This document shows, one piece after another, positions 8,684 through 16,080 of a stretch of 64,000 bases of DNA. Every line of letters starts with the position of its first letter. Position 1 is the first letter of the stretch. Source of the stretch: Gemmobacter denitrificans (GTDB taxonomy: Bacteria > Pseudomonadota > Alphaproteobacteria > Rhodobacterales > Rhodobacteraceae); NCBI RefSeq assembly GCF_036964905.1, contig NZ_JBALHR010000009.1:1-64000 (forward strand), written 5' to 3'. The notes beneath the pieces were generated by a model. The model was not told the origin of the DNA. It was given only the letters and a program-made list of their open reading frames with translations, and searched no databases. Made by a program: the position numbers and the translations under genes.

Positions 8684-8780
8684 GCGAAACCTCGGAAGGG
8701 CGGTTGGTGTATGATCTGTTCCATCCTATGTAGGGAAGGGGTGGAGCCAAGTCCACCTTTGCCGCAAGAAGAGAGGAAAG

Positions 8781-9251
8781 ATGCGCAAATTCGGCGTTCT
8801 GGCGCTGCTGTGGATGCTGGCAGAGATCGCCGCATTCATCGTGATCGGCGGGGCGATCGGGGTTCTGGCCTCGCTTGCCGTGATCTTGTTGACCGCAATT
8901 CTGGGCGCAGCCGTGCTGCGCCGCCCCCGCCGCATGAGCGTGCAGGGCGCAATGGCCGATCCGGCGCGGGCCGTCGCCACCATGGCCGGGCAGGCGATGG
9001 CGCTTCTGGCCGGGGTCCTGCTGGTGCTGCCGGGGTTTCTGGGTGACATGGCCGGGCTGATCCTGCTGCTGCCACCGGTTCAGGCCCTGCTGGCCGCAGC
9101 CGTGGCGCGGCGGATGCCACCCGTCACGGTGCATCATGCGGGATTTGGCCAGCATCAGGCAGGCCGACCGGATGTGGTGATCGACGGCGAGTTCATCGAG
9201 CTGGACGAAACCACGCCCCCGCGCGGGCCGTCAGGCTGGACACGGCATTGA
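8781..9251 (+). CDS. fxsA: FxsA family membrane protein
   Basis: 156-residue integral membrane protein. Hydrophobic helices lie at about residues 5-20, 22-42 and 70-105 (long Leu/Val/Ala runs), followed by a cytoplasmic tail ending with charged residues (DGEFIELDETTPP). GQAMALLAGVLLVLPGFLGDMAGL is the FxsA core with the LPGFL.D signature. E. coli FxsA affects exclusion of phage T7 by F plasmids, but its general role is unknown. It starts at ATG 8781 behind GAGAGGAAAG and is divergent from the Tim44-like gene. Confidence 0.88.
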   Translation: MRKFGVLALLWMLAEIAAFIVIGGAIGVLASLAVILLTAILGAAVLRRPRRMSVQGAMADPARAVATMAGQAMALLAGVLLVLPGFLGDMAGLILLLPPVQALLAAAVARRMPPVTVHHAGFGQHQAGRPDVVIDGEFIELDETTPPRGPSGWTRH

Positions 9252-9303
9252 TGCGGACGCTACAGAAGGGCAGAGCTTTTTGCCTTTTCTTGAGGAGTGA
9301 GAG

Positions 9304-9798
9304 ATGACCGATACGCCGGAAGCCGCGCCAAGCGCCGCACCGCAGGTGAAAATGAGCGTGCTGGCCCAGTTCGTGCGCGACATGTCGTTCGAGAATGTCG
9401 TGGCGCAGAAGGGTCTGAACACCGGGGAAGTGCAGCCCGACGTTCAGGTTGCGGTCAGCCTTGATGCGCGCAAGCGCAGCACCGAACACCAGTTCGAGGT
9501 GATCAACAAGTTCCGCGTCACGTCGAAGAACAAGGCGAATGGCGACACGCTGTTCCTTCTGGAAATCGAATATGCGGGCATCTTCCATGTGGAAGGCGTG
9601 CCGGAAGAACAGCTGCACCCGTTCCTGTTGATCGAATGCCCGCGCCTGCTGTTCCCCTATGTGCGGCGGATCATTTCGGATGTGACGCGCGACGGTGGCT
9701 TCCCGCCGCTGAACATCGATTCCGTGGATTATCTGGCCCTTTACCGCCAGGAACTGGCCCGTCGTGCCGCTGCCCAGACGCCGGAAATGGTGAACTGA
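9304..9798 (+). CDS. secB: Protein-export chaperone SecB
   Basis: 164 residues. SecB keeps precursor proteins unfolded and hands them to SecA. The core is intact: LAQFVRDMSFENVVAQ, the central HQFEVINKFRV strand, GIFHVEGVP, and ECPRLLFPYVRRIISD near the C-terminus. A short Ala/Pro-rich N-terminal extension (TDTPEAAPSAAP) is common in alphaproteobacteria. The start at ATG 9304 is preceded by TTGAGGAGTGAG. Its stop codon directly abuts the dnaQ stop on the other strand, with no spacer. Confidence 0.96.
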   Translation: MTDTPEAAPSAAPQVKMSVLAQFVRDMSFENVVAQKGLNTGEVQPDVQVAVSLDARKRSTEHQFEVINKFRVTSKNKANGDTLFLLEIEYAGIFHVEGVPEEQLHPFLLIECPRLLFPYVRRIISDVTRDGGFPPLNIDSVDYLALYRQELARRAAAQTPEMVN

Positions 9799-10494
9799 TC
9801 AGCGTTTGAGCCAGATCGCGCCGTCGCCCAGCTTGGCCACAAAGGCCGCATGGGCGGCGGCTTCGTCTTCGGTCAGGCGCGGTGCCAGCGGCACCGGGCG
9901 CGGTCGGGGGCGCCATTCTTCGGTGCTGCGGGTCTGCCCTGCGACGGGGGCACCCCCTGCCGGGGCCAGCACAAGATCGGGCTGCCGACCGCCGATCAGT
10001 TCCAGATAAACCTCGGCCAAGATTTCACTATCGAGCAGCGCACCATGCTTTTCGCGCATCGAATTGTCGATGCCAAAACGGCGGCACAGCGCATCGAGCG
10101 AGGCGGGCGACCCCGGAAACCTGCTGCGTGCGATCATCAATGTATCAATCGCGCGGTCATTCGGCAGGGACGGAAAACCATGCGCCCGCAATTCCCAGTT
10201 CAGGAATTTCATGTCGAAACTGGCATTGTGAATGACCAGTTTCGCATCGCCGATGAAATCGAGGAAATTCTGCGCCTCTTGCCGGAACAGCGGTTTGTCG
10301 CGCAGGAAATCATCACCCAGCCCATGCACCTCGAAGGCCTCTTTCGGCATGGGTCGTTCGGGGTTCAGATAGACATGGAAAGTGCGGCCCGTGGCAATGT
10401 GGTTGAACAACTCCACCGCGCCGATTTCGACGATGCGATGGCCTTCTGACGGCTCAAACCCGGTGGTTTCGGTATCGAGAACGATTTCACGCAT
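9799..10494 (-). CDS. dnaQ: DNA polymerase III epsilon subunit (3'-5' proofreading exonuclease)
   Basis: 231-residue DEDDh exonuclease that proofreads for the replicative polymerase. Exo I is VLDTETTGFEP (catalytic Asp and Glu at residues 7 and 9), Exo II is VIHNASFDMKFL, and Exo III is EKHGALLDSEILAEVY with His and Asp. The C-terminal part is the variable region that contacts the alpha subunit. It starts at ATG 10494 and overlaps the coaE stop by 8 bases. It is the last gene of the leftward maf-aroE-coaE-dnaQ operon that begins at the probable oriC, an arrangement typical for the origin-proximal region of Rhodobacterales and relatives. Confidence 0.95.
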   Translation of the reverse strand: MREIVLDTETTGFEPSEGHRIVEIGAVELFNHIATGRTFHVYLNPERPMPKEAFEVHGLGDDFLRDKPLFRQEAQNFLDFIGDAKLVIHNASFDMKFLNWELRAHGFPSLPNDRAIDTLMIARSRFPGSPASLDALCRRFGIDNSMREKHGALLDSEILAEVYLELIGGRQPDLVLAPAGGAPVAGQTRSTEEWRPRPRPVPLAPRLTEDEAAAHAAFVAKLGDGAIWLKR

Positions 10495-11083
10495 GGCTGC
10501 GGCCGTGGCGGATATGGGCGATCAGGGCCGTGACATAGGCGCCCACCGCATCCATCGACAGGGTTTCCACGATATGGGTGGCGCGGGCGCGCTTTTCGGC
10601 ATCGGGCATCTGGCGCGACAGGATCAGGGCAAATTGCTGTTCGGTCATGCCGGGGCGGGCCAGGACACGCGCACTCTGCAGGGCAGGGGGGGCCGTCACC
10701 AGAAGCGTGGCATCCATCATCGCCTCGGTTCCCTTTTCAAACAGCAGCGGAATGTCAAAAACCGCAATGTCAGAGACACATTGCGCGGCAAATGCGTCGC
10801 GATCCGCAGCGACAAGCGGATGGACGATCTGTTCCAGTTGCGCCAGCAGGCCTGGGTCTTGCGCCAATGCGGATTTGAGCCGATCACGCGATACCGCACC
10901 GTTCTGGATGGCATCCGGGCAAAGCGCGGCAATCGGGGCAACTGCGGCACCATCCGCCGCATAGAGACGATGAACGGCGGCATCGGCATCCCAGACCGGC
11001 AGACCCGCAGCGACGAAAAACCCGGCCGTGGTGGATTTGCCCATGCCGATGGAACCGGTCAGGCCCAGACGGAAACAGGTCAT
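10487..11083 (-). CDS. coaE: Dephospho-CoA kinase
   Basis: 198 residues. It catalyses the last step of coenzyme A synthesis, ATP-dependent phosphorylation of dephospho-CoA. The P-loop GSIGMGKST (residues 10-18) follows FRLGLTG. WDADAAVHRLY contains the acidic substrate-binding motif, and DIPLLFEKG is the second family signature. The lid region (LSRQMPDAEKRARA) is present. Start ATG 11083; it overlaps aroE by 4 bases upstream (ATGA) and dnaQ by 8 bases downstream, so it is translationally coupled within the operon. Confidence 0.95.
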   Translation of the reverse strand: MTCFRLGLTGSIGMGKSTTAGFFVAAGLPVWDADAAVHRLYAADGAAVAPIAALCPDAIQNGAVSRDRLKSALAQDPGLLAQLEQIVHPLVAADRDAFAAQCVSDIAVFDIPLLFEKGTEAMMDATLLVTAPPALQSARVLARPGMTEQQFALILSRQMPDAEKRARATHIVETLSMDAVGAYVTALIAHIRHGRSHA

Positions 11084-11919
11084 GCCGACAGCACCACGCG
11101 GCGGGTTTCCTCATCCACCGTGGGGCGCTGACCGAACCAGCGTTCAAAGCCCGGCACGGCCTGATGCAGCAACATGCCCAACCCATCAACGACACGGGCA
11201 CCGCGGGCTTCGGCCTCGATCAGGAAGCCGGTTTTCAGGGGCGTATAGACGATATCGGTGGCCAGCGCGCCGGGTTCCATCCCATCCAGAGGAATGGTGA
11301 AATCGGCCTTGCCGGTCATGCCAAGGGACGTGGTATTGACCACCGTCGTAGCCCCTTCCAGCATCTGCCCGGCTTGCGTCCAATCATAGACCACCACTTT
11401 GGCGCCAAAATCATGGCGAAACCCTTCGGCGCGCAACCGGGTGCGATTGGCAATGCGCAGTTCCTGCACACCGACCTCCAGCAAGGCTGCCACCACGGCC
11501 CGGGCCGCGCCGCCCGCACCGAACACCGCCGCCGGGCCGGATTTCGGCTGCCAATCGGGTGCGTTCTGCCGCAGATTGGCAATGAAGCCCAGACCATCGG
11601 TGTTATCGGCATGGATCTTGCCATCCTTGCGGAAGATGACCGTATTCGCCGCCCCGATCAGCGCCGCACGATCGGTAACAATATCGGCGATGCGCAGCAG
11701 GTTTTCCTTGTGTGGCAGGGTGACGTTAACGCCTACGAAACCAAGCCTGGGCAACATGCGCAGACCGGCTTCGAAATCGGAGGGCGCGATATCCAGCGGA
11801 ATGTAATGACCTTGCAGGCCATAGCGCCGCAGCCAGAAGCCGTGCAGTGCGGGCGACCGGCTATGCGCCACCGGATGACCGATGACGCCTGCCAGCGGGA
11901 TGCGCGGATGATCGGTCAT
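11080..11919 (-). CDS. aroE: Shikimate dehydrogenase (NADP+)
   Basis: 279 residues. It reduces 3-dehydroshikimate to shikimate in aromatic amino acid biosynthesis. HPVAHSRSPALHGFW holds the shikimate-binding serines. NVTLPHKE carries the catalytic Lys (about residue 69) and ADNTDGLGF the catalytic Asp (about residue 105). The Rossmann motif is FGAGGAARAVV. Length and motif order match AroE rather than the YdiB or AroE-like variants. Start ATG 11919 overlaps the maf stop (ATGA). Confidence 0.96.
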   Translation of the reverse strand: MTDHPRIPLAGVIGHPVAHSRSPALHGFWLRRYGLQGHYIPLDIAPSDFEAGLRMLPRLGFVGVNVTLPHKENLLRIADIVTDRAALIGAANTVIFRKDGKIHADNTDGLGFIANLRQNAPDWQPKSGPAAVFGAGGAARAVVAALLEVGVQELRIANRTRLRAEGFRHDFGAKVVVYDWTQAGQMLEGATTVVNTTSLGMTGKADFTIPLDGMEPGALATDIVYTPLKTGFLIEAEARGARVVDGLGMLLHQAVPGFERWFGQRPTVDEETRRVVLSA

Positions 11920-12515
11920 GCGTCTATGAAACCTCGGAGTTCAAGCCAGGAGAGGAGGGGCAGAAGCGGCAGACCCAGAACTGTAAAGTAGTCGCCTTCG
12001 ATGGCAGAGAAAAGACGGATGCCCTCTTCTTCCAGTTTGTAGCCCCCGGCAGAGTGGCGCAGGCTGTCCCAATTGCGAGTCAGGTAACCTTCCAGCCAGA
12101 GATCGGAAAAGTGCCGCATGGTCAGATCAACCCGGCCAATGTGACGCCAGACCGGTTTTCCACCATCATAGACGACCAGCGCCGACAAGAGGCGATGAGA
12201 CTGGCCGCGCAGCATCTGCAATTGCTGGCGGGCATCCTCCATGCTGGCGGGTTTGCCAAAGGCGCGGCGATCAAATTCCAGCACCTGATCGCAGCCCAGA
12301 ACAAGGGCATCGGGGTGTTTGTCGGCCAGCTTGCGGGCCTTCATCTCTGCCAGCGCATCGGCAATGTCGCGCGGATGGGCCCCTTCGGCCTCCAGGCTGC
12401 TGCGGATGGTTTCCTCGTCGATCCGGGCGGGCAGGGCAGTTACCTGAACCCCGGCATTGCGCAGAAGCGACAGCCGGGTTTCAGAGGCAGAGGCAAGCAG
12501 CAGGGGGCGCGGCAT
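11916..12515 (-). CDS. maf: Maf family nucleoside triphosphate pyrophosphatase
   Basis: 199 residues. Maf proteins hydrolyse non-canonical or pyrimidine nucleotides to monophosphates and have been linked to arrest of division. The N-terminal LLLASASETRLSLL contains the conserved SAS..R phosphate-binding motif. ALVLGCDQVLEF and SAGGYKLEEEG are further signatures. Start ATG 12515. It is the first gene of the leftward operon and its upstream region is the DnaA-box-rich gap, so its promoter is probably embedded in oriC. Substrate preference among the Maf subgroups is not assigned. Confidence 0.92.
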   Translation of the reverse strand: MPRPLLLASASETRLSLLRNAGVQVTALPARIDEETIRSSLEAEGAHPRDIADALAEMKARKLADKHPDALVLGCDQVLEFDRRAFGKPASMEDARQQLQMLRGQSHRLLSALVVYDGGKPVWRHIGRVDLTMRHFSDLWLEGYLTRNWDSLRHSAGGYKLEEEGIRLFSAIEGDYFTVLGLPLLPLLSWLELRGFIDA

Positions 12516-12921
12516 CTTGGGGGCGGCCTTGTGGAAAAACCTGTTTTGTTCCGGGGGCCCGAGTGAGGGCGAAACCGGCCTTGGCGAAGAGGTGCCGGTC
12601 AGGGGGCCGGGTTGTCAAGACTGCGGCGAGAATTGTCCACCTGTGGGAGCTGTTTCCGGGGGTCTGGGGAAAGCCTTGATCATCCACAGGCTGGGGATGG
12701 CTTGTCGAGGGCAGGATAGCTGCCGAGAAACCTCAGGATTTTTGGCTGTGCGCGCCGGATTGCTGTGCGGTCTGTCCACGTCTGACAGATCACTTATCCA
12801 CGCTTTGGCACTTGTGGACAGGATCGTGGGGCATCTGCGACATCCTGTTATCCACCGGCCCTATCAACATCATTCCTTTCTTTAATCTTTTCTTTAAGAA
12901 GAAGAGAACAAAGGAGTGATC
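12516..12921. other. oriC: Probable chromosomal replication origin (oriC)
   Basis: A 406-base gap between divergent operons. It contains a cluster of DnaA-box-like 9-mers: TTATCCACG 12794-12802, TTATCCACC 12848-12856, CTGTCCACG 12772-12780, TTGTCCACC 12633-12641, TCATCCACA 12680-12688, and on the other strand TGTGGACAG 12813-12821 and TGTGGAAAA 12530-12538. The right end (12861-12910) is an AT-rich pyrimidine/purine tract containing TTTAATCTTTTCTTTAAG, a good candidate for the DNA unwinding element. Genes point away on both sides, and parA, parB and three parS sites lie within 10 kb. Two TTAA tetramers (12882, 12894) are spaced by 8 rather than the CtrA-standard 7 bases. This is inference from motif clustering and gene order; no replication data are available. 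Confidence 0.85.
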
Positions 12922-13371
12922 ATGGGCGATTTTCTGGCCGAGACCTATCCTTGGGTCAAATTCCTGCATGTAATTTCCGTCATCAGCTGGATGGCGGGGC
13001 TGTTCTATCTGCCGCGGCTGTTTGTCTATCACGCCGAGGAAGCTGGCAGTGGAACCCAGACTGACGCGCTGTTTCAGATCATGGAGCGGCGCCTGCTGCG
13101 GGCGATCATGAACCCTGCAATGATTGCCACATGGATCTTTGGCCTGATGCTGGTGATGACACCCGGAATCGTTGATTGGAGCATGGTCTGGCCCTGGACC
13201 AAGGCGGCATCGGTTGTGGCGATGACCTGGTTTCACATGTGGCTGGCGGCGCGGCGCAAGGATTTTGCCGCCGGACAGAACCAGTTGACCGGCCGCCGCT
13301 ACCGGATGATGAACGAAGTGCCGACGCTGCTGATGCTGGTCATTGTGGCTTCGGTCATCGTGAAGTTCTGA
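12922..13371 (+). CDS. hemJ: Protoporphyrinogen IX oxidase HemJ (CopD-like membrane protein)
   Basis: 149-residue polytopic membrane protein that oxidises protoporphyrinogen IX to protoporphyrin IX in bacteria lacking HemY/HemG. Four hydrophobic helices are visible. WVKFLHVISVISWMAGLFYL holds the conserved His of helix 1, followed by RLFVYHAE. The last helix is LLMLVIVASVIV. A ribosome binding site AAAGGAG (12910-12916) favours ATG 12922 over the GTG at 12916, which overlaps that site. It lies directly to the right of the putative oriC, so its leader is within or next to the AT-rich tract. Confidence 0.9.
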   Translation: MGDFLAETYPWVKFLHVISVISWMAGLFYLPRLFVYHAEEAGSGTQTDALFQIMERRLLRAIMNPAMIATWIFGLMLVMTPGIVDWSMVWPWTKAASVVAMTWFHMWLAARRKDFAAGQNQLTGRRYRMMNEVPTLLMLVIVASVIVKF

Positions 13372-13376
13372 ATCCG

Positions 13377-13404
13377 TTGACTTTGGGCTTTGGCACGCTT
13401 ATCT
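13377..13404 (+). promoter_or_regulatory. Possible sigma-70 promoter for rho
   Basis: TTGACT at 13377-13382 and TTATCT at 13399-13404 are separated by 16 bases, about 95 bases upstream of the rho start. Pattern match only. Confidence 0.3.
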
Positions 13405-13499
13405 GGCGGATTGAGCGGGGCCGTCCGGCCTGACGCCTTTCCCTTTTGACAGAAATCTCCTGTGCCCCGGACCCGGGGCAGGCGCGGATGAGCATTCCC

Positions 13500-14771
13500 A
13501 TGACGATCGAGCGGCTGAACCTTTCCGACCTCAAGGCCAAGACCCCGGCTGAATTGCTGGCCATGGCCGAGGAATGGGAAATCGAGAACGCGCCCAGCAT
13601 GCGCAAGGGCGAGATGATGTTCTCGATCCTGAAGGAACATGCCGAGGAAGGCTGGGAAATCGGCGGCGATGGCGTGCTGGAAGTGCTGCAGGACGGCTTT
13701 GGCTTTCTGCGCAGCCCGGAGGCGAACTATCTGCCCGGCCCGGATGACATTTATGTCAGCCCCGAGATGATCCGCATTTTCAGCCTGCGGACCGGTGACA
13801 CGATCGAGGGCGTGATTCAGGCCCCGCGTGACAATGAGCGGTATTTCAGCCTGGTGAAGGCCGAGCGGATCAATTTCGACGATCCGGAAAAGGCCAAGCA
13901 CAAGGTGCATTTCGACAACCTGACACCGCTTTATCCGGATGAGCGGCTGAAGATGGAAATCGAGGACCCGACGATCAAGGATCGTTCGGCCCGCATCATC
14001 GATCTGGTGGCGCCGATCGGCAAGGGCCAGCGCGCGCTGATCGTGGCCCCTCCGCGGACGGGCAAGACGGTTCTGTTGCAGAATATCGCGCGGTCGGTCG
14101 AGGTGAATCACCCCGAATGTTACCTGATCGTGCTGCTGATCGACGAACGGCCCGAAGAAGTGACCGACATGCAGCGCAGCGTGAAGGGCGAAGTGGTGTC
14201 TTCGACCTTTGACGAACCGGCAACCCGGCACGTTGCCGTTGCGGAAATGGTGATTGAAAAGGCGAAGCGTCTGGTCGAACACAAGCGCGATGTGGTGATC
14301 TTGCTGGATTCGATCACGCGTCTGGGCCGGGCCTTCAACACGGTTGTGCCATCGAGTGGCAAGGTCTTGACCGGCGGTGTGGATGCGAACGCGCTGCAAC
14401 GGCCGAAGCGGTTCTTTGGTGCTGCACGCAACATCGAGGAAGGCGGCAGTCTGACCATCATTGCAACCGCCCTGATCGATACCGGCAGCCGGATGGACGA
14501 GGTCATCTTTGAAGAATTCAAGGGCACTGGGAACAGCGAAATCGTTCTGGACCGCAAGGTTGCGGACAAGCGTGTCTTCCCGGCGATGGATATTCTGAAA
14601 TCCGGGACCCGGAAGGAAGATCTGCTGGTTGAAAAGGCTGACCTGCAGAAGACCTATGTGCTGCGCCGTATCCTGAACCCGATGGGCACCACGGATGCGA
14701 TCGAATTCCTGATCGGGAAGTTGAAGCAGACCAAGACCAATGGCGAATTCTTCGATTCGATGAATACCTGA
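13500..14771 (+). CDS. rho: Transcription termination factor Rho
   Basis: 423-residue hexameric RNA helicase that terminates transcription. The N-terminal helical domain (TIERLNLSDLKAKTPAELL) is followed by the RNA-binding cold-shock-like segment around LQDGFGFLRSPEANYLPG. Walker A is APPRTGKT (about residue 182), then LLIDERPEEVTDM, and Walker B is DVVILLDSITRLGRAFN. GGVDANALQRPKRFFGAARN is the secondary RNA-binding region. ATG 13500 gives the N-terminus usual for the group; ATG 13488 is an in-frame alternative four codons upstream. Several gene ends in this window are packed without a visible hairpin, consistent with heavy use of Rho. Confidence 0.96.
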   Translation: MTIERLNLSDLKAKTPAELLAMAEEWEIENAPSMRKGEMMFSILKEHAEEGWEIGGDGVLEVLQDGFGFLRSPEANYLPGPDDIYVSPEMIRIFSLRTGDTIEGVIQAPRDNERYFSLVKAERINFDDPEKAKHKVHFDNLTPLYPDERLKMEIEDPTIKDRSARIIDLVAPIGKGQRALIVAPPRTGKTVLLQNIARSVEVNHPECYLIVLLIDERPEEVTDMQRSVKGEVVSSTFDEPATRHVAVAEMVIEKAKRLVEHKRDVVILLDSITRLGRAFNTVVPSSGKVLTGGVDANALQRPKRFFGAARNIEEGGSLTIIATALIDTGSRMDEVIFEEFKGTGNSEIVLDRKVADKRVFPAMDILKSGTRKEDLLVEKADLQKTYVLRRILNPMGTTDAIEFLIGKLKQTKTNGEFFDSMNT

Positions 14772-14787
14772 CCTTCGGGAGGGCAGG

Positions 14788-16080
14788 ATGGACACGATCT
14801 ATGCCCTCGCCTCGGCGCGGGGACGAGCCGGTGTTTCTGTTGTGCGTCTGTCCGGCAAGGGCGCGCATGAAGCAGTGCGACAGCTGACAGATCGCGACTT
14901 GCCCGCCTTGCGACAGGCGGCCTTGCGGCGCCTGATCTGGCAGGGCGAGGTTCTGGACGAGGCTTTGGTGATCCTGTTCGGTGAGGGCGCCTCTTTCACC
15001 GGGGAGCATGTGGCCGAGCTTCAGGTTCATGGTTCTGTCGCAGTTGTCGCCGCGCTGTTGCGTGTTCTGGGGCTGATGCCTGGTCTGAGGCTTGCAGAAC
15101 CGGGGGAGTTTACCCGACGGGCGCTGGAAAACGGCTGTCTCGATCTGGCGCAGGTCGAGGGTCTGGCCGATTTGATCGATGCCGAGACCGAGGCACAGCG
15201 CCGGCAGGCCTTGCGGGTGCTGTCAGGGCATATCGGGCAAAAGGTAGAGGCCTGGCGGCAGCGGATTTTGCGCGCAGGTGCGTTGATCGAAGCGACAATT
15301 GATTTTGCCGATGAGGATGTGCCGGTTGACGTTACGCCAGAAGTTCGCGGCTTGCTGCGTACTCTGCTGGATGAGTTGCGCGCCGAAATTTCGGGCTCGG
15401 AGATCGCGGAGCGAATTCGTGACGGGTTTGAGGTTGCGATCATCGGTGCGCCGAACGTGGGCAAATCGACATTGTTGAATGCGCTTGCGGGGCGCGAGGC
15501 CGCGATCACGTCTGAAATTGCGGGAACGACCCGCGATGTGATCGAAGTCAGGATGGAGATCGCCGGTTTACCGGTGACCCTGCTGGATACGGCAGGGATT
15601 CGGGAGACCGGGGATCGGGTTGAAGCGATCGGGATATCGCGAGCGATGGAGCGTGCGGCGCAGGCTGATCTACGCATTGTTCTGGTTGAAACTTTTGGCG
15701 ATCCGATACCCGTGGACCTTGAGGCAGACGATCTGGTCGTCTTGGCAAAGGTGGATCGCGCAGGGCCAATGGATGGCCTGGCTGTATCCGGTTTGACAGG
15801 ACAGGGCCTGGATATGCTCGTCGTGCGAATCGGTGACATATTGAGCCGCCGCACCTTGCAGGGGTCTTCATTGATCAGGGCACGGCATCGTGAAGCTGTG
15901 GTGCTGGCAGTCGGGGCTTTGGATTTGGCCTTGGCTGAGGTAGATAGCTGGCATATGCGGGCCGAGCTTGTGGCGGAGGAGATTCGTCGGGCCATGCGCG
16001 CCCTCGATTCTTTGATTGGCAAAATCGGAACGGAAGATCTGCTGGGAGAGATCTTTTCCAGCTTCTGTATCGGCAAATGA
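14788..16080 (+). CDS. mnmE: tRNA uridine-34 modification GTPase MnmE
   Basis: 430 residues. With MnmG it installs the (carboxymethyl)aminomethyl group at U34 of tRNAs. The N-terminal folate-binding domain begins DTIYALASARGRAGVSVVRL. The G domain has G1 GAPNVGKST (about residue 222), G2 GTTRDV, and G3 DTAGI. At the G4 position the sequence reads VVLAKVD, so the usual Asn of NKxD is replaced by Ala. The C-terminal FCIGK motif with its catalytic Cys is intact. It starts at ATG 14788 after GGAGGGCAGG and its stop overlaps the mnmG start (ATGA). Codon third positions are less GC-rich here than in neighbouring operons. Confidence 0.95.
   Translation: MDTIYALASARGRAGVSVVRLSGKGAHEAVRQLTDRDLPALRQAALRRLIWQGEVLDEALVILFGEGASFTGEHVAELQVHGSVAVVAALLRVLGLMPGLRLAEPGEFTRRALENGCLDLAQVEGLADLIDAETEAQRRQALRVLSGHIGQKVEAWRQRILRAGALIEATIDFADEDVPVDVTPEVRGLLRTLLDELRAEISGSEIAERIRDGFEVAIIGAPNVGKSTLLNALAGREAAITSEIAGTTRDVIEVRMEIAGLPVTLLDTAGIRETGDRVEAIGISRAMERAAQADLRIVLVETFGDPIPVDLEADDLVVLAKVDRAGPMDGLAVSGLTGQGLDMLVVRIGDILSRRTLQGSSLIRARHREAVVLAVGALDLALAEVDSWHMRAELVAEEIRRAMRALDSLIGKIGTEDLLGEIFSSFCIGK

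Noticed and set aside
12882..12897. CtrA site in the putative oriC
   Set aside because: The two TTAA tetramers are separated by 8, not 7, bases; kept only as a remark in the oriC entry.
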